From positions 14,123,817 through 14,187,816 of the forward strand of contig OZ020270.1 in NCBI GenBank assembly GCA_963971225.1: 64,000 nucleotides of DNA, in the 5' to 3' direction. The position numbers and the translations under genes were made by a program. Below, in pieces: positions 32,323-43,344 of this stretch. The notes below the pieces were generated by a model. It was given only the letters and a program-made list of their open reading frames with translations, had not been told where the DNA came from and did no database searches. Position 1 is the stretch's first letter. Each line of letters starts with the position of its first letter. Origin of the DNA: Melieria omissa (taxonomy: Eukaryota > Arthropoda > Insecta > Diptera > Ulidiidae).

Positions 32323-33673
32323 CAGTGGCGCACACAGGGGGGGGGTTTGGGGGGTTCAAACCCCCCCCAAAATTTCTAAGTTACATATATTGAGTTTGAA
32401 GCCGTTGTTCGGAGCAGCACTAAACATTTGAAATCAATAACCTATAAGTTGCAACTCTGTAAACTAATTTCGAATCATCTACACACACACTCTTGTAAAT
32501 TACAACTTCGTATTCTACTCATTCTGTACTCATATTGTCACTCAAAACTCCTACTATAAAAGATGCATTGTAAGCGATCTAATTTCACTTCTGTCTTGAT
32601 TACGAACTAATAAACTTCGAAATATTTGAATACATCATCTTTGAACAATAGGTGGCGCAAACTAGTGCCTCCTCAAAACAGCCGTATATTCACAGAAGAT
32701 GACTTCACAGACAAATTTTTACATAGCTAATTATTTGTAAACATACAAAGTTCATGCTAATATCGAAATATTTACAAAGCTGATTTTATTACATATTTTT
32801 AGTAAGTTAGAGTTAAGATCCATTACGACCAATTCACCTCAAACGTAAACATTGATTTCTATCGAACAGGTGTCATTGACCATCTCTATTTATCAGCTGA
32901 CATTGTCCGTCTCTATCGGTCAGCTGACATTTCAAATAAGTTCAAAACACAATGAAGCGCCAGAAGAATTTGCCCAGCTTTTTTGAGAAAAAATCAAAAT
33001 TAAATGAAATTTTAGGTGAAAACGAATATATTTTAATCTATTTGAAATGTACAGTGTTTAAAATTGTTCTTTAGATTGTTCTGAGTCCACCATTGCAGCG
33101 GAAATTTCTCCTACAACAGAAGACAACAAATGTGGGCAAAATCCTGCAAATGGAAATTTAGGTAAACAAGTAAGAACTATAATTAAACTTCAAATTAATA
33201 CTTGAAATTGTTAGGTTGTGCTGAGTCCACAGTTAAATCAAACAGAACAGAACAGCACATACAAATCGGGCACAAAAATGATATTTCCAATTTCGTGCAC
33301 CAAACGCTTAGCAATGAAGCATTAGAAGCATAGAATGAAGTATTTAATTATTTATATGGAATAATGTACATATTTGTGTTGAATTACTTAAATCAATGAG
33401 ATCTCATTTCAATGTTCTGTGTTCATATATGTATGTTTATATGTATTTTCTAAACTTTTTTCTAACTTTTCTAATTAAATGTTGCTTAAAAAACCTTAAA
33501 TCGTATTGGATAAATTGTTGGGTGAGTGATTGTTTTTTATGACAATGTTTATACACATATTTGGTTAATAATTATAGGTTTGCATATGTACATATAGAGA
33601 AACATTTTTTGAAATGGCCGCAAAATGTATCTACGAAAACCCCCCCCAAAATTAAATCCTGTGTGCGCCACTG
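32323..33673 (+). mobile_element. hAT-type element with a mini-gene, inserted in the mariner end
   Basis: Ends CAGTGGCGCACACAGG and CCTGTGTGCGCCACTG are followed by G or C runs. A perfect 8-base duplication CGCCTATG lies at 32315-32322 and 33674-33681. At 1,351 bases it is an internally deleted derivative that retains the 5' coding exons of a transposase-like gene. Confidence 0.9.
32952..33333 (+). CDS. Three-exon mini-gene: N terminus of an hAT-type transposase
   Basis: Exons 32952-33015, 33075-33161 and 33215-33333 join in phase (1,1) with GT donors and TTAG acceptors to give an 89-residue ORF. It begins MKRQKNLPSFFEKKSK, like the start of TTF/ZBED-type hAT transposases. Near the end, NDISNFVHQTLSNEALEA resembles the start of the next domain in such proteins; it then stops. 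Exons 2 and 3 begin with the same C.EST motif, so one arose by exon duplication. Whether it is translated is unknown. Confidence 0.55.
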
Positions 33674-33834
33674 CGCCTATGAAACGGTAACGACATCTAG
33701 CGGTAAATAGCCGAATATTTATGAACTTCGGAACCGTACCAAATGTCGTTTACTTCTTCTGTCATATGTCAACAATATTCAGTTCACAATTCGTCAAGTT
33801 TCATCCAACAACGCATTGTTTGACGCTCCGGAAA

Positions 33835-34823
33835 ATGTCGGATTACGTGCCTACAAATTACGATTTGCGGACACAGTTAATTTTGTGTTACCATTTGAAG
33901 AAAAACGCTTCTGAATCGCATCGAATGCTTGTGGAAGCTTACGGCGAGCATGCTCTTGGTCGCACACAGTGTAACGAGTGGTTCAATAAATTTAAAAGTG
34001 GTGATTTTGATGTGAGAAACGAGGAGCGTGGCCGGCCACCAAAAAAGTTTGAAGACGCCGAATTGCAAGCATTGCTCGATGAAGATAATGGCCAAACGCA
34101 AGAACAGCTCGCAGAACAATTGGGTGTTGACCGTCGGACCGTCGGAAAACGTTTATAAGCAATGGGAAAAATTTTAAAGGTCGGTAGATGGGTGCCACAT
34201 GAACTGACTGAAAGGCAGCAAGAAAACCGAAAAACCACTTGTGAAATGCTGCTCGCCCGGTACAAAAGAAAGTCGTTTTTGCATCGAATCGTAACTGGTG
34301 ATGAAAAGTGGGTCTCTTTCAAGAATCCCAAACGAAAAAGATCGTATGTTAACCGCGGCGAAAGTGCGCAATCGACCGCAAGGCCAGATCGCTTCGGAAA
34401 GAAGGCCATGCTACCATATGTGTTTGCTGGGACCAGCGTGGTGTCATATGGTATGACCTTCTAAAACCTGGTGAAACGGTTAACAGTGAACGTTACCAAC
34501 AACAATTGGCCGATTTGAACCGTGCTATACGCCAAAAACGCCCAGAATATGAAGCCAGGCAACACAAAGTGATTTTCCTCGATGACAACGCACCACCACA
34601 CCGCACTAGAGCCACCAAAGAATTGGTTGCATCGTACAACTGGGAAGCTCTTGCTCATGCGGCTTACTCACCAGACTTGGCGCCTTCGGATTATCACATG
34701 TTTGCATCGATGGGCCACGCATTAACGGAACGGCGCTTCAATTCTCACGCAGAAGTCAAAAAATGGATCGATGATTGGTTTCAGGCAAAAAAACTAAACA
34801 TTTTTTTGGCGAGGCATCCATAA
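33835..34823 (+). pseudogene. Mariner transposase (DD34D), broken
   Basis: It opens at the ATG at 33835 (MSDYVPTNYDLRTQLILCYH) with the paired HTH region (HTH_48-like; LGRTQCNEWFNKFKSG...GRPPK). A TAA at 34156-34158 stops the frame, which then continues to ~34430; an indel there shifts it to 34506-34823. Catalytic Asp residues are visible in VTGDEKW, FLDDNAPPH and SPDLAPSDYH, with 34 residues between the second and third. A further frameshift near 34790 destroys the C terminus. Confidence 0.85.
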
Positions 34824-34979
34824 ATTGCCTGAGAGATGGGAAAAATGTGTAGCTAGCGATGGCCATTACTTTGAAGAATAAAATTGTAATCATTTCCTCA
34901 CAATAAACGTGTTTTTTCAAAAATAATTACCGGTTTCATAGAATAATTACTTACTTACTTAACTGGCCATAGTAACCCG

Positions 34980-36994
34980 TTATCGGGTTACGGCCTGCCG
35001 CAAAACTTCTCTCCAGGCGCCTCTGCTTTGCGCGCGCCTTCTCCAATTAGTAACACCAAGAGATGACAGGGCCTCTTCAACTTGGTCCTTCCACCGGAGA
35101 CACGGCCTCCCTCTTCGCCGTCGACCTCCAACCATCGCATCGAACACCTTTTTCGCCGGAGCTTCGTCGTCCATGCGGCAGACATGACCGAGCCAGCGTA
35201 GCCGCTGGATGTTTATTCGCTGCGCTACGTCCATGTCCTTATACAGCTCATACAGCTCGTTATTGGTTCGTATACGATAGTCGTCACCAACACGAACAGG
35301 GCCGAAGATTTTGCGAAGTACCTTCCTCTCGAACACTCCAAGGGCCGCTATGTCGTTTCGTGTCATTGTCCATGCTTCAGCGCCATAGAGGAGCACGGGC
35401 AAGATAAGCGTCCTATAGAGTGCAAGTTTTGTCGGTCGAGAGAGGTCTCTGCTTCTCAATTGCCTACCGAGACCGTAGTAGCACCTGATGGCAAGAGTTA
35501 TCCTTCGCTTTATCTCCAGGCTGACATCATTGCTGCTGTTGATGGCGGTGCCAAGGTAGACGAATTCCTTGACAACTTCAAAAGTATACCTGTCGGCCTC
35601 GACGTGAGACCCTAGCCGCTGCAAGTCCCTGCATGTAGACAGCATATACTTCGTCTTGCCCTCATTTACCACCAGACCCATTTTGGCAGATTCTCTTTCG
35701 ATAGCCGCAAAGGCAGCGGTGACATCTCGCTTGTTACGTCCGATGACATCAATGTCATCAGCGTAGGCAAGGAGCTGGACACTTTTGTTGAAAAGACACT
35801 TGTGTTGCGCAGAACACTCTCCATGGTGAAGTTGAAGAGGTCGCAGGACAAAGGATCACCCTGTCTGAAACCTCGAACGGTATCAAAGAGGTCGGTGAGG
35901 TCACTTCCAACCTTGACGGAGCTGCGCGTATTGCTCAACGTCGCTCTGCAAAGTCTCACGAGCTTTGCAGGGATACCAAGTTCAGACAATGCGGCATATA
36001 GGCGATCCCTTATCGGGCTATCGAATGCTGCCTTGTAATCGATGAAAAGATGGTGTGTATCGATTTGATTCTCATGGGTCTTCTCCTGGTATTGGCGTAA
36101 AGTGAATATCTGGTCGATGGTGGACTTACCAGGTCTAAAGCCGCACTGATAAGGTCCAATCAGCGCCTTGGCGAGTGGCTTTAATCTTCCACATAGTACG
36201 CTCGTCAGGACCTTGTATGCAATGGGAAGTAGGCTTATACCCCTGTGGTTGGCGCATATTGTTGGGTCGCCTTTCTTCAGCACAGGACAAAGGGCACTGA
36301 GGTTCCAATCGTTGGGCATTCGTTCCTCCAGCCATATTTTGCAAATGAGCTGATGCATGCACCCAATCAGCTCACCGCCGCCGGCCTTGAACAATTCAGC
36401 TGGTAGCCCATCCGGCCCTGCAGCTTTATTGTTCTTGAGTCGCTGGATAGCAACCCGGACCTCGTCATGGCTGGGCGGTGGCACATCCACACCGTCGTCG
36501 TCGATTGGTGCCATCTGGACTTCTTCACCACTGGCGGTATTGTTCCCTTCGCCGCCTGCGAGCAGCTTAGTGAAGTGCTCCTTCCACAACCTCAGCACAC
36601 CCTGCGCATCCGTAACCAGATCCCCGTTTTCGTCTCTGCAAGAAGATGCCCCAGGCTTAAATCCTTCCGTCAGACGCTTAACTTTTTGGAAGAATTTTCG
36701 GGCGTCATTCCTGCTCCTGCACTCCTCGATTTCCTCACGCTCGCGCCTTTCTTGCTCCCGTTTCTTGCGTCTAAAAAGGCACCTCTCTTTCTTCCTCTCC
36801 TCCCGGTATTTTTCTGTCACGGCTCGCGTGGCAGCCGACTGCAGGGTCTTCTTGTAGGCAGCATTCTTCGCTGCAGTGGCTGCGCGACACTCTTCATCGT
36901 ACCATTGGTTTTTTGGTGGTGGGCGTCGAAAACCAAGGACATTTTCTGCGGCGGCGCGCATAGAGTGGGATAAGTGAAGCATGCCTTCCATCAA
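34980..36994 (-). pseudogene. RTE LINE reverse transcriptase, frameshifted at the active site
   Basis: An RT open frame (36994-35666) has KAAGPDGLPAELFK, NHRGISLL, CGFRPGKST, IDYKAAFD and FRQGDPLSC. Around 35740-35830 the frame shifts: the catalytic YADDID motif is encoded in another frame, overlapping the end of this ORF and continuing to 34980 (LVVNEGKTKYM, LLYGAEAW, RRRGRPCLRW). The RT is thus broken at the active site in this copy. Domain order and composition fit RTE elements. Confidence 0.85.
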
Positions 36995-37757
36995 TCACAA
37001 TGTGATCAATCTGGTTGCGGGTTGATTGATCGGGGGATAACCAGGTCGCCTTGTGGATATCGAGGTGCTGGAATCTGGTGCTACTAACTACCATGTTTCG
37101 TGCCGCGGCGAAATCGATCAGCCTCAGAACGTTGTTTGTAGTGGTCGTATGGAGGCTGAACTGCCCGACAGTGGGACCAAATATACCTTCTCGCCCGACC
37201 TTTGCATTGAAGTCCCCGAGGACGATTTTGACGTCATGGGCCGGGCACCCGTCGAAGACGTCCTCGAGCTTCGCATAGAAGGCATCCTTGGCCGCATCGT
37301 CCTTCTCTTCCGTCGGGGCGTGCGCGCAAATTAGGCTGATGCTAAAGTATTTAGCCTTGATGCGGATCGAAGCCAGTCGTTCGTTCACCGGAGTGAACCG
37401 AGAGACGTGGTGGCGAAGTCTCTTACTGACCACAAATCCGCAGCCAAATTCGCGCTTCTCCGCATGGCAGCTGTAGTAGATATCGCAGTCTGCTCGCTTG
37501 GAGCAACCTTGTCCTGTCCATCGCATTTCCTGGATGGCGGTGATGTCAGCCTTACACTTTGTGAGGGCTTCCGCCAGTTGGACAGAGGCACCTTCCCTAT
37601 AGAGGGTCCGGACATTCCAGGTGCATATCCTCAAATCGTGGTCCTTAAATCGTTTGCTGTGGTCGTCAACATTGTGGGCTCCTTCCGAGGCTTGTTTGCT
37701 AGCTTTCATTGGTATTTGATTTTCCGTGGCGGGCACCAAACCCTGCGCACAACCCAA
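36894..37757 (-). pseudogene. RTE LINE endonuclease domain
   Basis: The product has APE-type endonuclease motifs RICTWNVRTL, AIQEMRWTG, LGDFNAKVG and NQIDHIVIDG. The terminal S-D-H motif usual in the family is not seen: the frame shifts near 36995 into sequence that leads to RT, so an internal deletion of the endonuclease end is likely. The open frame extends from 37757; I cannot fix the start. Confidence 0.8.
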
Positions 37758-37975
37758 ATTTTAAGTCCTGGGGATTGGACTCGCTGCACACATTAGTTCA
37801 CTATTCAGCGGGTGCCAAATAGCTATCCAGAAGGGCCGCGCGGAGGCTGTGCATCAGCTTGGATTGGACAGGGACAAGGATCGTTCTGGCGTTCGCCAAG
37901 TTGAACGCAATCAGAGACTTTACCTTGTATGTCCGCTCCCTTCCTTCCCATAGAATAATTACCGCAACAAAAAAA

Positions 37976-38216
37976 GGTAGACTACAACAAAAAAAGGTAG
38001 ACTACAACAAAAAAATAAGTAATTAGTGACAATAAAAACAACAGAAAGTAGATTCAGGCATCAGTTCGTTAACAACTCTCAATACATCTATACACGAAAG
38101 TAAACGCAAAAAAAGAGTTGCAGAAAAAACAAGAAAAAAGCTGCGTTGGACATTAACACTTAATAATAGAGAGAATATTTAAAATCACTGGGATTACCAC
38201 TGAAAAGACGTGCATA
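37976..38216 (+). other. Leader of the Polinton capsid gene
   Basis: A-rich stretch with AAAAAGGTAGACTACAAC repeated. It precedes the capsid ATG and probably contains its 5' untranslated region. No clear TATA box is seen. Confidence 0.35.
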
Positions 38217-38336
38217 ATGAATACCATAATCAATGTATTGGAGAAACCTGTAATTGACGAGAGCATAACTAAAACGGAATACCACAATTATATGCCATAT
38301 TTACATTCATTTAACAACACCGATGAAGTGCGCATT

Positions 38337-41300
38337 AGGGTGGCTCGATTCCGGACTTTTTTCGATTCGAGATTTCTAATAGTGCGGAAAAGTTGCCTTA
38401 GTACTTCCTGATTCCAATGCAAGTTTTTGTTTTGAGATCGGACTGCATCTTCAACCCCAACTCCGGCCTTGAAATTTCGGAAATTTGCCTAAAATCGTGA
38501 AATTGCCTACCTAGCGCCTGAAATACGCCTCTCATGGCAAAATGTATAAAAGAAAAGTTGTTTGTCGCATCATTAGCTACCGAAATGGTATTATGATCAC
38601 GGCCGTAGGACGAACCGTTCCCGAGATACGAGCGAAAAGGCGGCGCGCCGCAGCGCAAGGTGAAAATTGTTGCAGCTCTCAGCTAACCTGTGTTGGTTAC
38701 CCAGAACCCACCACGTGGAGGTGGCTGCACTTCGGGTTCCTCCCAAGCCCAACCCAACCAACCAACCATATGTCAGGCTTGTTTTAGTCTGAATCTGTAT
38801 CAAATTTATTGATAAAATCAGATTTTGTACTAAACTTTGGCAGTTGTTGCCTAGATTTCAGTGTAGAGCGTATAAAACGATCACGAGACCGGGGGCCAAT
38901 AACTTTAGAAGATGCCTCTGTCACCAGTTTGACGGTTCTCTCGACTGCCACGGTGTGAGAGGGGAATTCACTAAATTTCCATATCTCTGCAGTGTCTCCC
39001 GACAACCCTTTTATGAGCTCTTCGTTAGAAACTGAACGAAGAATTGGTGGAACAGTCAAGGTAATAGTCTTCCAGTTAATCATATCGTAATAATTATTAG
39101 CTTTGAAATTCAGCTTTGGCACTTTATTACATCTAACCCATCCATTTCCAGTGTCAGTCTCTGCTTCTCTGGCTGCCAGAAGACGGTCAAGGGCCAACTT
39201 TCTGACTTCTACCCGTTCGTGAGTCATCATACTAAGGAGAATGTTTTCTGGAAGAGCAAAGAAAGCATTCTGTTGAATGGATGAATCGACAACCTTGCGC
39301 AGTTTGGCAGGTAAGTATCTCGACCTTTGGATTGCAGCAAAGAGATGGCGCGAGCCATCTTTGATTGAACTGTGGAATCTTATTGAGAACCACAAAGGTG
39401 AGTAAACTGTAAGTATGTACTTGACCAAAATCTTCATTTCCTTTGTTGGTTTGTCTGTAGAAATGTATAATCTCAGAATTCTGTTTGCACAGGCGAGCCA
39501 GCGATATTTGCACATGTTACCTGGATGCATCGACGCTAATTGTAAGTCTGAAGAGCATTGACCGGAAATAACAGCTTCTGATATTTTGTAGAGGTAAGCT
39601 TGGTCTGTGCTAAGTTGGGTCGGATTAATAATCTCAGAAGGTAATTGGCATGATGGAAAACTTTCAAATTTTACGACAGGCAACTTCTCACAATCAGGGA
39701 GCAGTTTACCTATGTCGCCAGAGAATGTATTTGGACTCTATGAGACACCATCTATGTGGTCGAAAAGAGCACGAAATGGAAGTTTGTTGAAATGTAGAAG
39801 ACAAACAACCCACTGTAATGGCCTACCTATTTTTTCTTCTAGTTTCCGAATGATTCCACCTTTCCAACCTGTGTTCGTGTTGGTGCCATCAGCACCGACA
39901 ACTTCTAGATGTTCCACATCTACTGAATTGTCTTGTAAATGTTGCCATATAGCTTGCATCTCATCCTCAGCTGACCCGGAAGGAGAGGTGACGTGGTCAA
40001 AGTAATGAGGCCCAGGTTCCGCTACAAGAGAAATATGTTCCTCTTTGACAGTGTCGCGGTAGTACTTTTCACCTTCGCGGACTTGTGTGAGTGTATTGTC
40101 TTTGCGGCCGTCAAAATACAGCCCATATACAGAGTCAATACTTTCGGTGTTTTGGAGCTTAATTCCAACACTTTTTTTTGCTCGACTAATCTTGCATTTG
40201 TCAGTGACAAAGCTAGCCTGATCCTCTGTTATCAAAGCTGCTTTTTTGGCATCCAGAAAGGCAGATGAAACCATCAAGGCCGCTGCTCTGTCACTTAATC
40301 CGAATCTTTGGGCAGCTAAAGCAGTGTGTTTTAATAATAGTGTGTTTTGTTTGATTTTAGAGGATTGAAGAGAAAATTCAGCATCAGCATCGTTTTTGGA
40401 AGAATGTATGTGCGACGCACCGACATTGTTGTCGTATGTGTGAGTGTTTGGTTGATCTGAATGGTCACGTGTTGTAGCTGATACTTTTCTGGTAAGTGTT
40501 GATGTTGAATGACGTTTTGAAAGCTTTTCTTTACGTTCATTTCTCTTTGCAATCTTTTTTGTTTCAGGTAGATCAACACTTCCAATGCGACCAATTCTTC
40601 TGGTTCTCTGGTCCAAGAGAAATGGTTGTTCAATAATAGGAACTTTCCTTTCCTTTGGACAATTGCATGAAGAAAAAGAAATGCATTTGCAAGCATCGAT
40701 GTCAAATAATTCCGCGGCAGAAGAGACAAAGTCGTCTCTTTTAGAGCGCAAACCTATTTGGTTCCTTAAAAACATTTGTTTAAGTGTCAGAAATTTCGTA
40801 TGGTATGTGGTGAGCATTTGTAGAACTCTGGTGTGTGAGACTATCTGAATAGATGACTTTTTGAAAATATTTTCAACCATTTTTGCAACTATTTCTGAAA
40901 CCTCTTTACTCCTAGGTTCATAGTTGTCACCTCGGAGTCGCCCTATACGAAATCTTTCAAACTGATAATACAAAAGAACATCCTGGTAACTGGGTAGCTG
41001 GGACTCAGTGAGATCGTACGGATATATGCCAAACACAGGACATTTCTGTCTAAATTTAAATTTAGATGCAGACATGTTGAGTTTTGTGTTCTGTTCAGAG
41101 AATGTAAGTGATAGCACTCGGCGAAATCAACGACAAGAGTGAAGGAACTCGATGAAAGAATATTTGTGGGGGACCTGTCCGAACGTGTCGTATGGCGCAG
41201 GGGAATACACGACGGAGCAAGCTGGTGGCGCCCGGCGCGCAGCGGGAGTCTAGTCTAGTATCTGGCGGGGAGGGGAGAGGGATGGGGGAAGAGCGGGACG

Positions 41301-41743
41301 GGACAGGGGGAGCGGCCCGGCCGGTCCGACCCGACGCGTGAAGCACAGAACACATCTCCGCAGCGCCGGCGTCATTGTTGGCGCATTCAGGGAGAAGTGT
41401 GGCCGCAAGCCGATTTTTACCTTGCGCTGCGGCGCGCCGCCTTTTCGCTCGTATCTCGGGAACGGTTCGTCCTACGGCCATGATCATAATACCATTTCGG
41501 TAGCTAATGATGCGACAAACAACTTTTCTTTTATACATTTTACCATGAGAGGCGTATTTCAGGCGCTAGGTAGGCAATTTCACGATTTTAGGCAAATTTC
41601 CGAAATTTCAAGGCCGGAGTTGGGGTTGAAGATGCAGTCCGATCTCAAAACAAAAAATTGCATTGGAATCAGGAAGTACTAAGGCAACTTTTCCGCACTA
41701 TTAGAAATATCGAATCGAAAAAAGTCCGGAATCGACCCACCCT
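38337..41743 (-). mobile_element. DNA transposon with 325-base TIRs and 10-base target duplication; superfamily unclear
   Basis: Inverted arms of 325 bases (38337-38661 and 41419-41743) open AGGGTGG.TCGATTCCGGAC. They are flanked by the perfect 10-base duplication AGTGCGCATT (38327-38336 and 41744-41753). One long minus-strand gene lies inside. Long TIRs with a 9-10-base duplication recall Mutator-like elements, but I do not recognise MULE motifs in the protein. The element is young: the arms are nearly identical and the gene has one stop. Confidence 0.85.
38784..41075 (-). pseudogene. Putative transposase of the long-TIR element (one in-frame TAG)
   Basis: From the ATG at 41075 (MSASKFKFRQKCPVFGIYPY) to 38784 the frame encodes ~763 residues and is open but for one TAG at 39738-39740. 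Conserved-looking blocks are: VYGLYFDGRKDNTL; EEHISLVAEPGPHY; VGADGTNTNTG followed by GRPLQWVVCLLHFNKLPFR; LSTDQAYLYKI; WFSIRFHSSIKDG; and near the end SHTVAVERTVKLVTEAS with RFIRSTLKSRQ. I recall similar proteins across invertebrates without a named domain. The spaced acidic residues (FDGRKD, GADGT, HTVAVE) could form a DDE-type site; this is inference. The start could also be upstream at ~41117. The C-L-L-H motif is notable. Confidence 0.65.
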
Positions 41744-42904
41744 AGTGCGCATTACTATTCAAAACCAAGATCTTTACATATTACCATCTGAAAGTCTGAT
41801 ATGCATTGAATGTAATGTTCTCTTGAATGAGAATACTATTTCAAACAATGTGCACTTAACCAACAATTTTATGACGCATTTATTTGACGAAATTCGTTAT
41901 GAACTAAATGGTGTTGAAATCGATCGCAAAAGGTATTTGAATGCAACAACAACAAAAAAAACAATAATAAAATATTATTATTAAATCCTAATGAGAGTAA
42001 GATGTTACAAAATGCCGGATGTGCTCTGTTTGATGAATTAAAAACTTCAAAGTCATACTTTAATTTTTGTGTCCCACTGAAAATGTTATTGGGATTCGCC
42101 GAAGACTATAATAAGGTGCTGTTGAATGTTAAACATGAGTTGATTCTATTGCGTTCTAAATCTGATAAGAAAGCTGCCTACTCTACAGTGCAAAAAGAAA
42201 ATGACCAGCTTAAGTTGAAAATTACGCAAATTGCATGGAGGGTGCCGCAGATTCAATTAGCCGATGAAATAAAACTGCAAATGTTCAAGTTAATTAAAAA
42301 TCAACACCCCTTAACACTTGCATTTCGCAGCTGGGATTGCTACTTCAACCCGTCACTAACTCCAACTAGAAATCATTTATGGAATGTTAAATTGGCGCCA
42401 CAAAATGAATGTTGGCATTTACCAAAGCAGACGCATTTCAACATTGTGATATATCTGATGTAAAGGTTCACCTCAACTCTGAAGTGTATCCATATGATGA
42501 TCTTAATATAATATTTGAACGTGATCGGTACGCTCTTCTCTATGAAATGTACGCGAAATTTCAACAAACCTATTATATGCGTGATTCGCAACCTCTACTA
42601 CAACGTGATGAATTTAAAAAGTTTCCATTTATTGTTGTGGATATAACTCATCAAAATGAGCAAATCAAAACGGGGCCAGTTGACATTCGCATCGAATTCA
42701 AAACGTTAAAAAATATTCCCACAGACACATCAGCATACTGTATATTAATACACGACCGTCTTATCGAATATACACCATTAACAGGCGAAATTAAAAGAAA
42801 CGTCTAGAAACATTAACCGCATAGACGAACATGTAATAATGTTCGACACACAAAAAAGCTGTTATAGTTCACGTTGAAATTTGTATATAAAAGCCGCACG
42901 CTCG

Positions 42905-42935
42905 TCCCAACCACAGCTATACCAAAATCAATAGC
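42905..42935 (+). promoter_or_regulatory. TATA-box promoter upstream of the unnamed Polinton ORF
   Basis: A TATATAAAAGCC-type TATA box lies near 42886-42897, ~55 bases before the ATG at 42948, followed by a short A/C-rich leader (CCAACCACAGC). Spacing suits a single core promoter between the capsid gene stop (42807) and the next ORF. Confidence 0.45.
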
Positions 42936-43344
42936 ACCTACAGCGAAATGTATCGCATTGCAGCACTCGATATTCAGGGTTTTAAAAGCCTAAACAATTT
43001 ATTCATTGTGAAGGAAGTTGTGGTTTGTTTTGATGCAAACATGCATCAAAATTTCACCATAAAACCGCCGTTCAGTTTTGAAATGTTGACTGCGAATTAC
43101 CAAAAACAAGCACGTTGGCTCACCGATAATCACCACGGTTTAAAAGTGAAAACATTTCTGCAATCACACCTTTCCAATGTTAAAGTTTACGTTAAAGGGT
43201 TGGAGAAACAACAATGGACACAAACTATTCTAAATGAGCAAAACGTCGTCATCAACTTGAAAGAGTTTCAATGCAAAAAACTGGACACCATCGTTGAAGA
43301 GTACTCGCCAACAACACCACTATCAAATGGATGCACAGCACATA

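Larger units (their letters stand above)
34951..37948 (-). mobile_element. RTE-clade LINE inserted in the mariner right end
   Basis: A 14-base direct repeat CATAGAATAATTAC (34937-34950 and 37949-37962) defines the insertion. The minus-strand element ends in a short (TAAG)n tail, typical of RTE elements. The coding order is APE endonuclease then RT, without RNase H. Confidence 0.9.
32305..37975 (+). mobile_element. Mariner (DD34D) element, split by two later insertions
   Basis: The left terminal repeat (TACCAGGTATGCGCCTATG | AAACGGTAAC) is interrupted by an hAT-type element at 32323-33673. The right terminal repeat (TTACCGGTTTCATAGAATAATTAC | CGC) is interrupted by an RTE LINE at 34951-37948. 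CTATGAAAC.GGTAA is the shared core of both ends. The exact outer right boundary is uncertain within ~10 bases. Confidence 0.7.
38217..42807 (+). pseudogene. Polinton double-jelly-roll major capsid-like protein, split by a transposon
   Basis: The start is the ATG at 38217 (MNTIINVLEKPVIDESITK). Coding sequence stops at the inserted element (38337-41743) and resumes in the same frame at 41754. It continues through a low-complexity break near 41950-42000, a second frame (42002-42450) and a third (42430-42807). Recognised phrases of the DJR-type Polinton capsid family are FGFAEDYNKVLLNVKHELIL-like text (GFAEDYNKV), LAFRSWDCY, LNSEVYPYDDLN, LYEMYAKFQQTYY and DIRIEFKTLKNIPTDTSAYC. In the family this protein builds an icosahedral shell; in this copy two indels and one insertion prevent that. 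The stop is at 42805-42807. Confidence 0.8.

Noticed and set aside
41350..41743. ORFs of 60-150 codons over the long TIRs
   Set aside because: They occur in mirrored form in both arms and cross the element boundary into capsid sequence; chance frames in GC-rich DNA.
38217..42807. An envelope or entry gene near the capsid-like gene
   Set aside because: No signal peptide or membrane segment is visible in any nearby ORF; the Gypsy copies also have no third env-like ORF.
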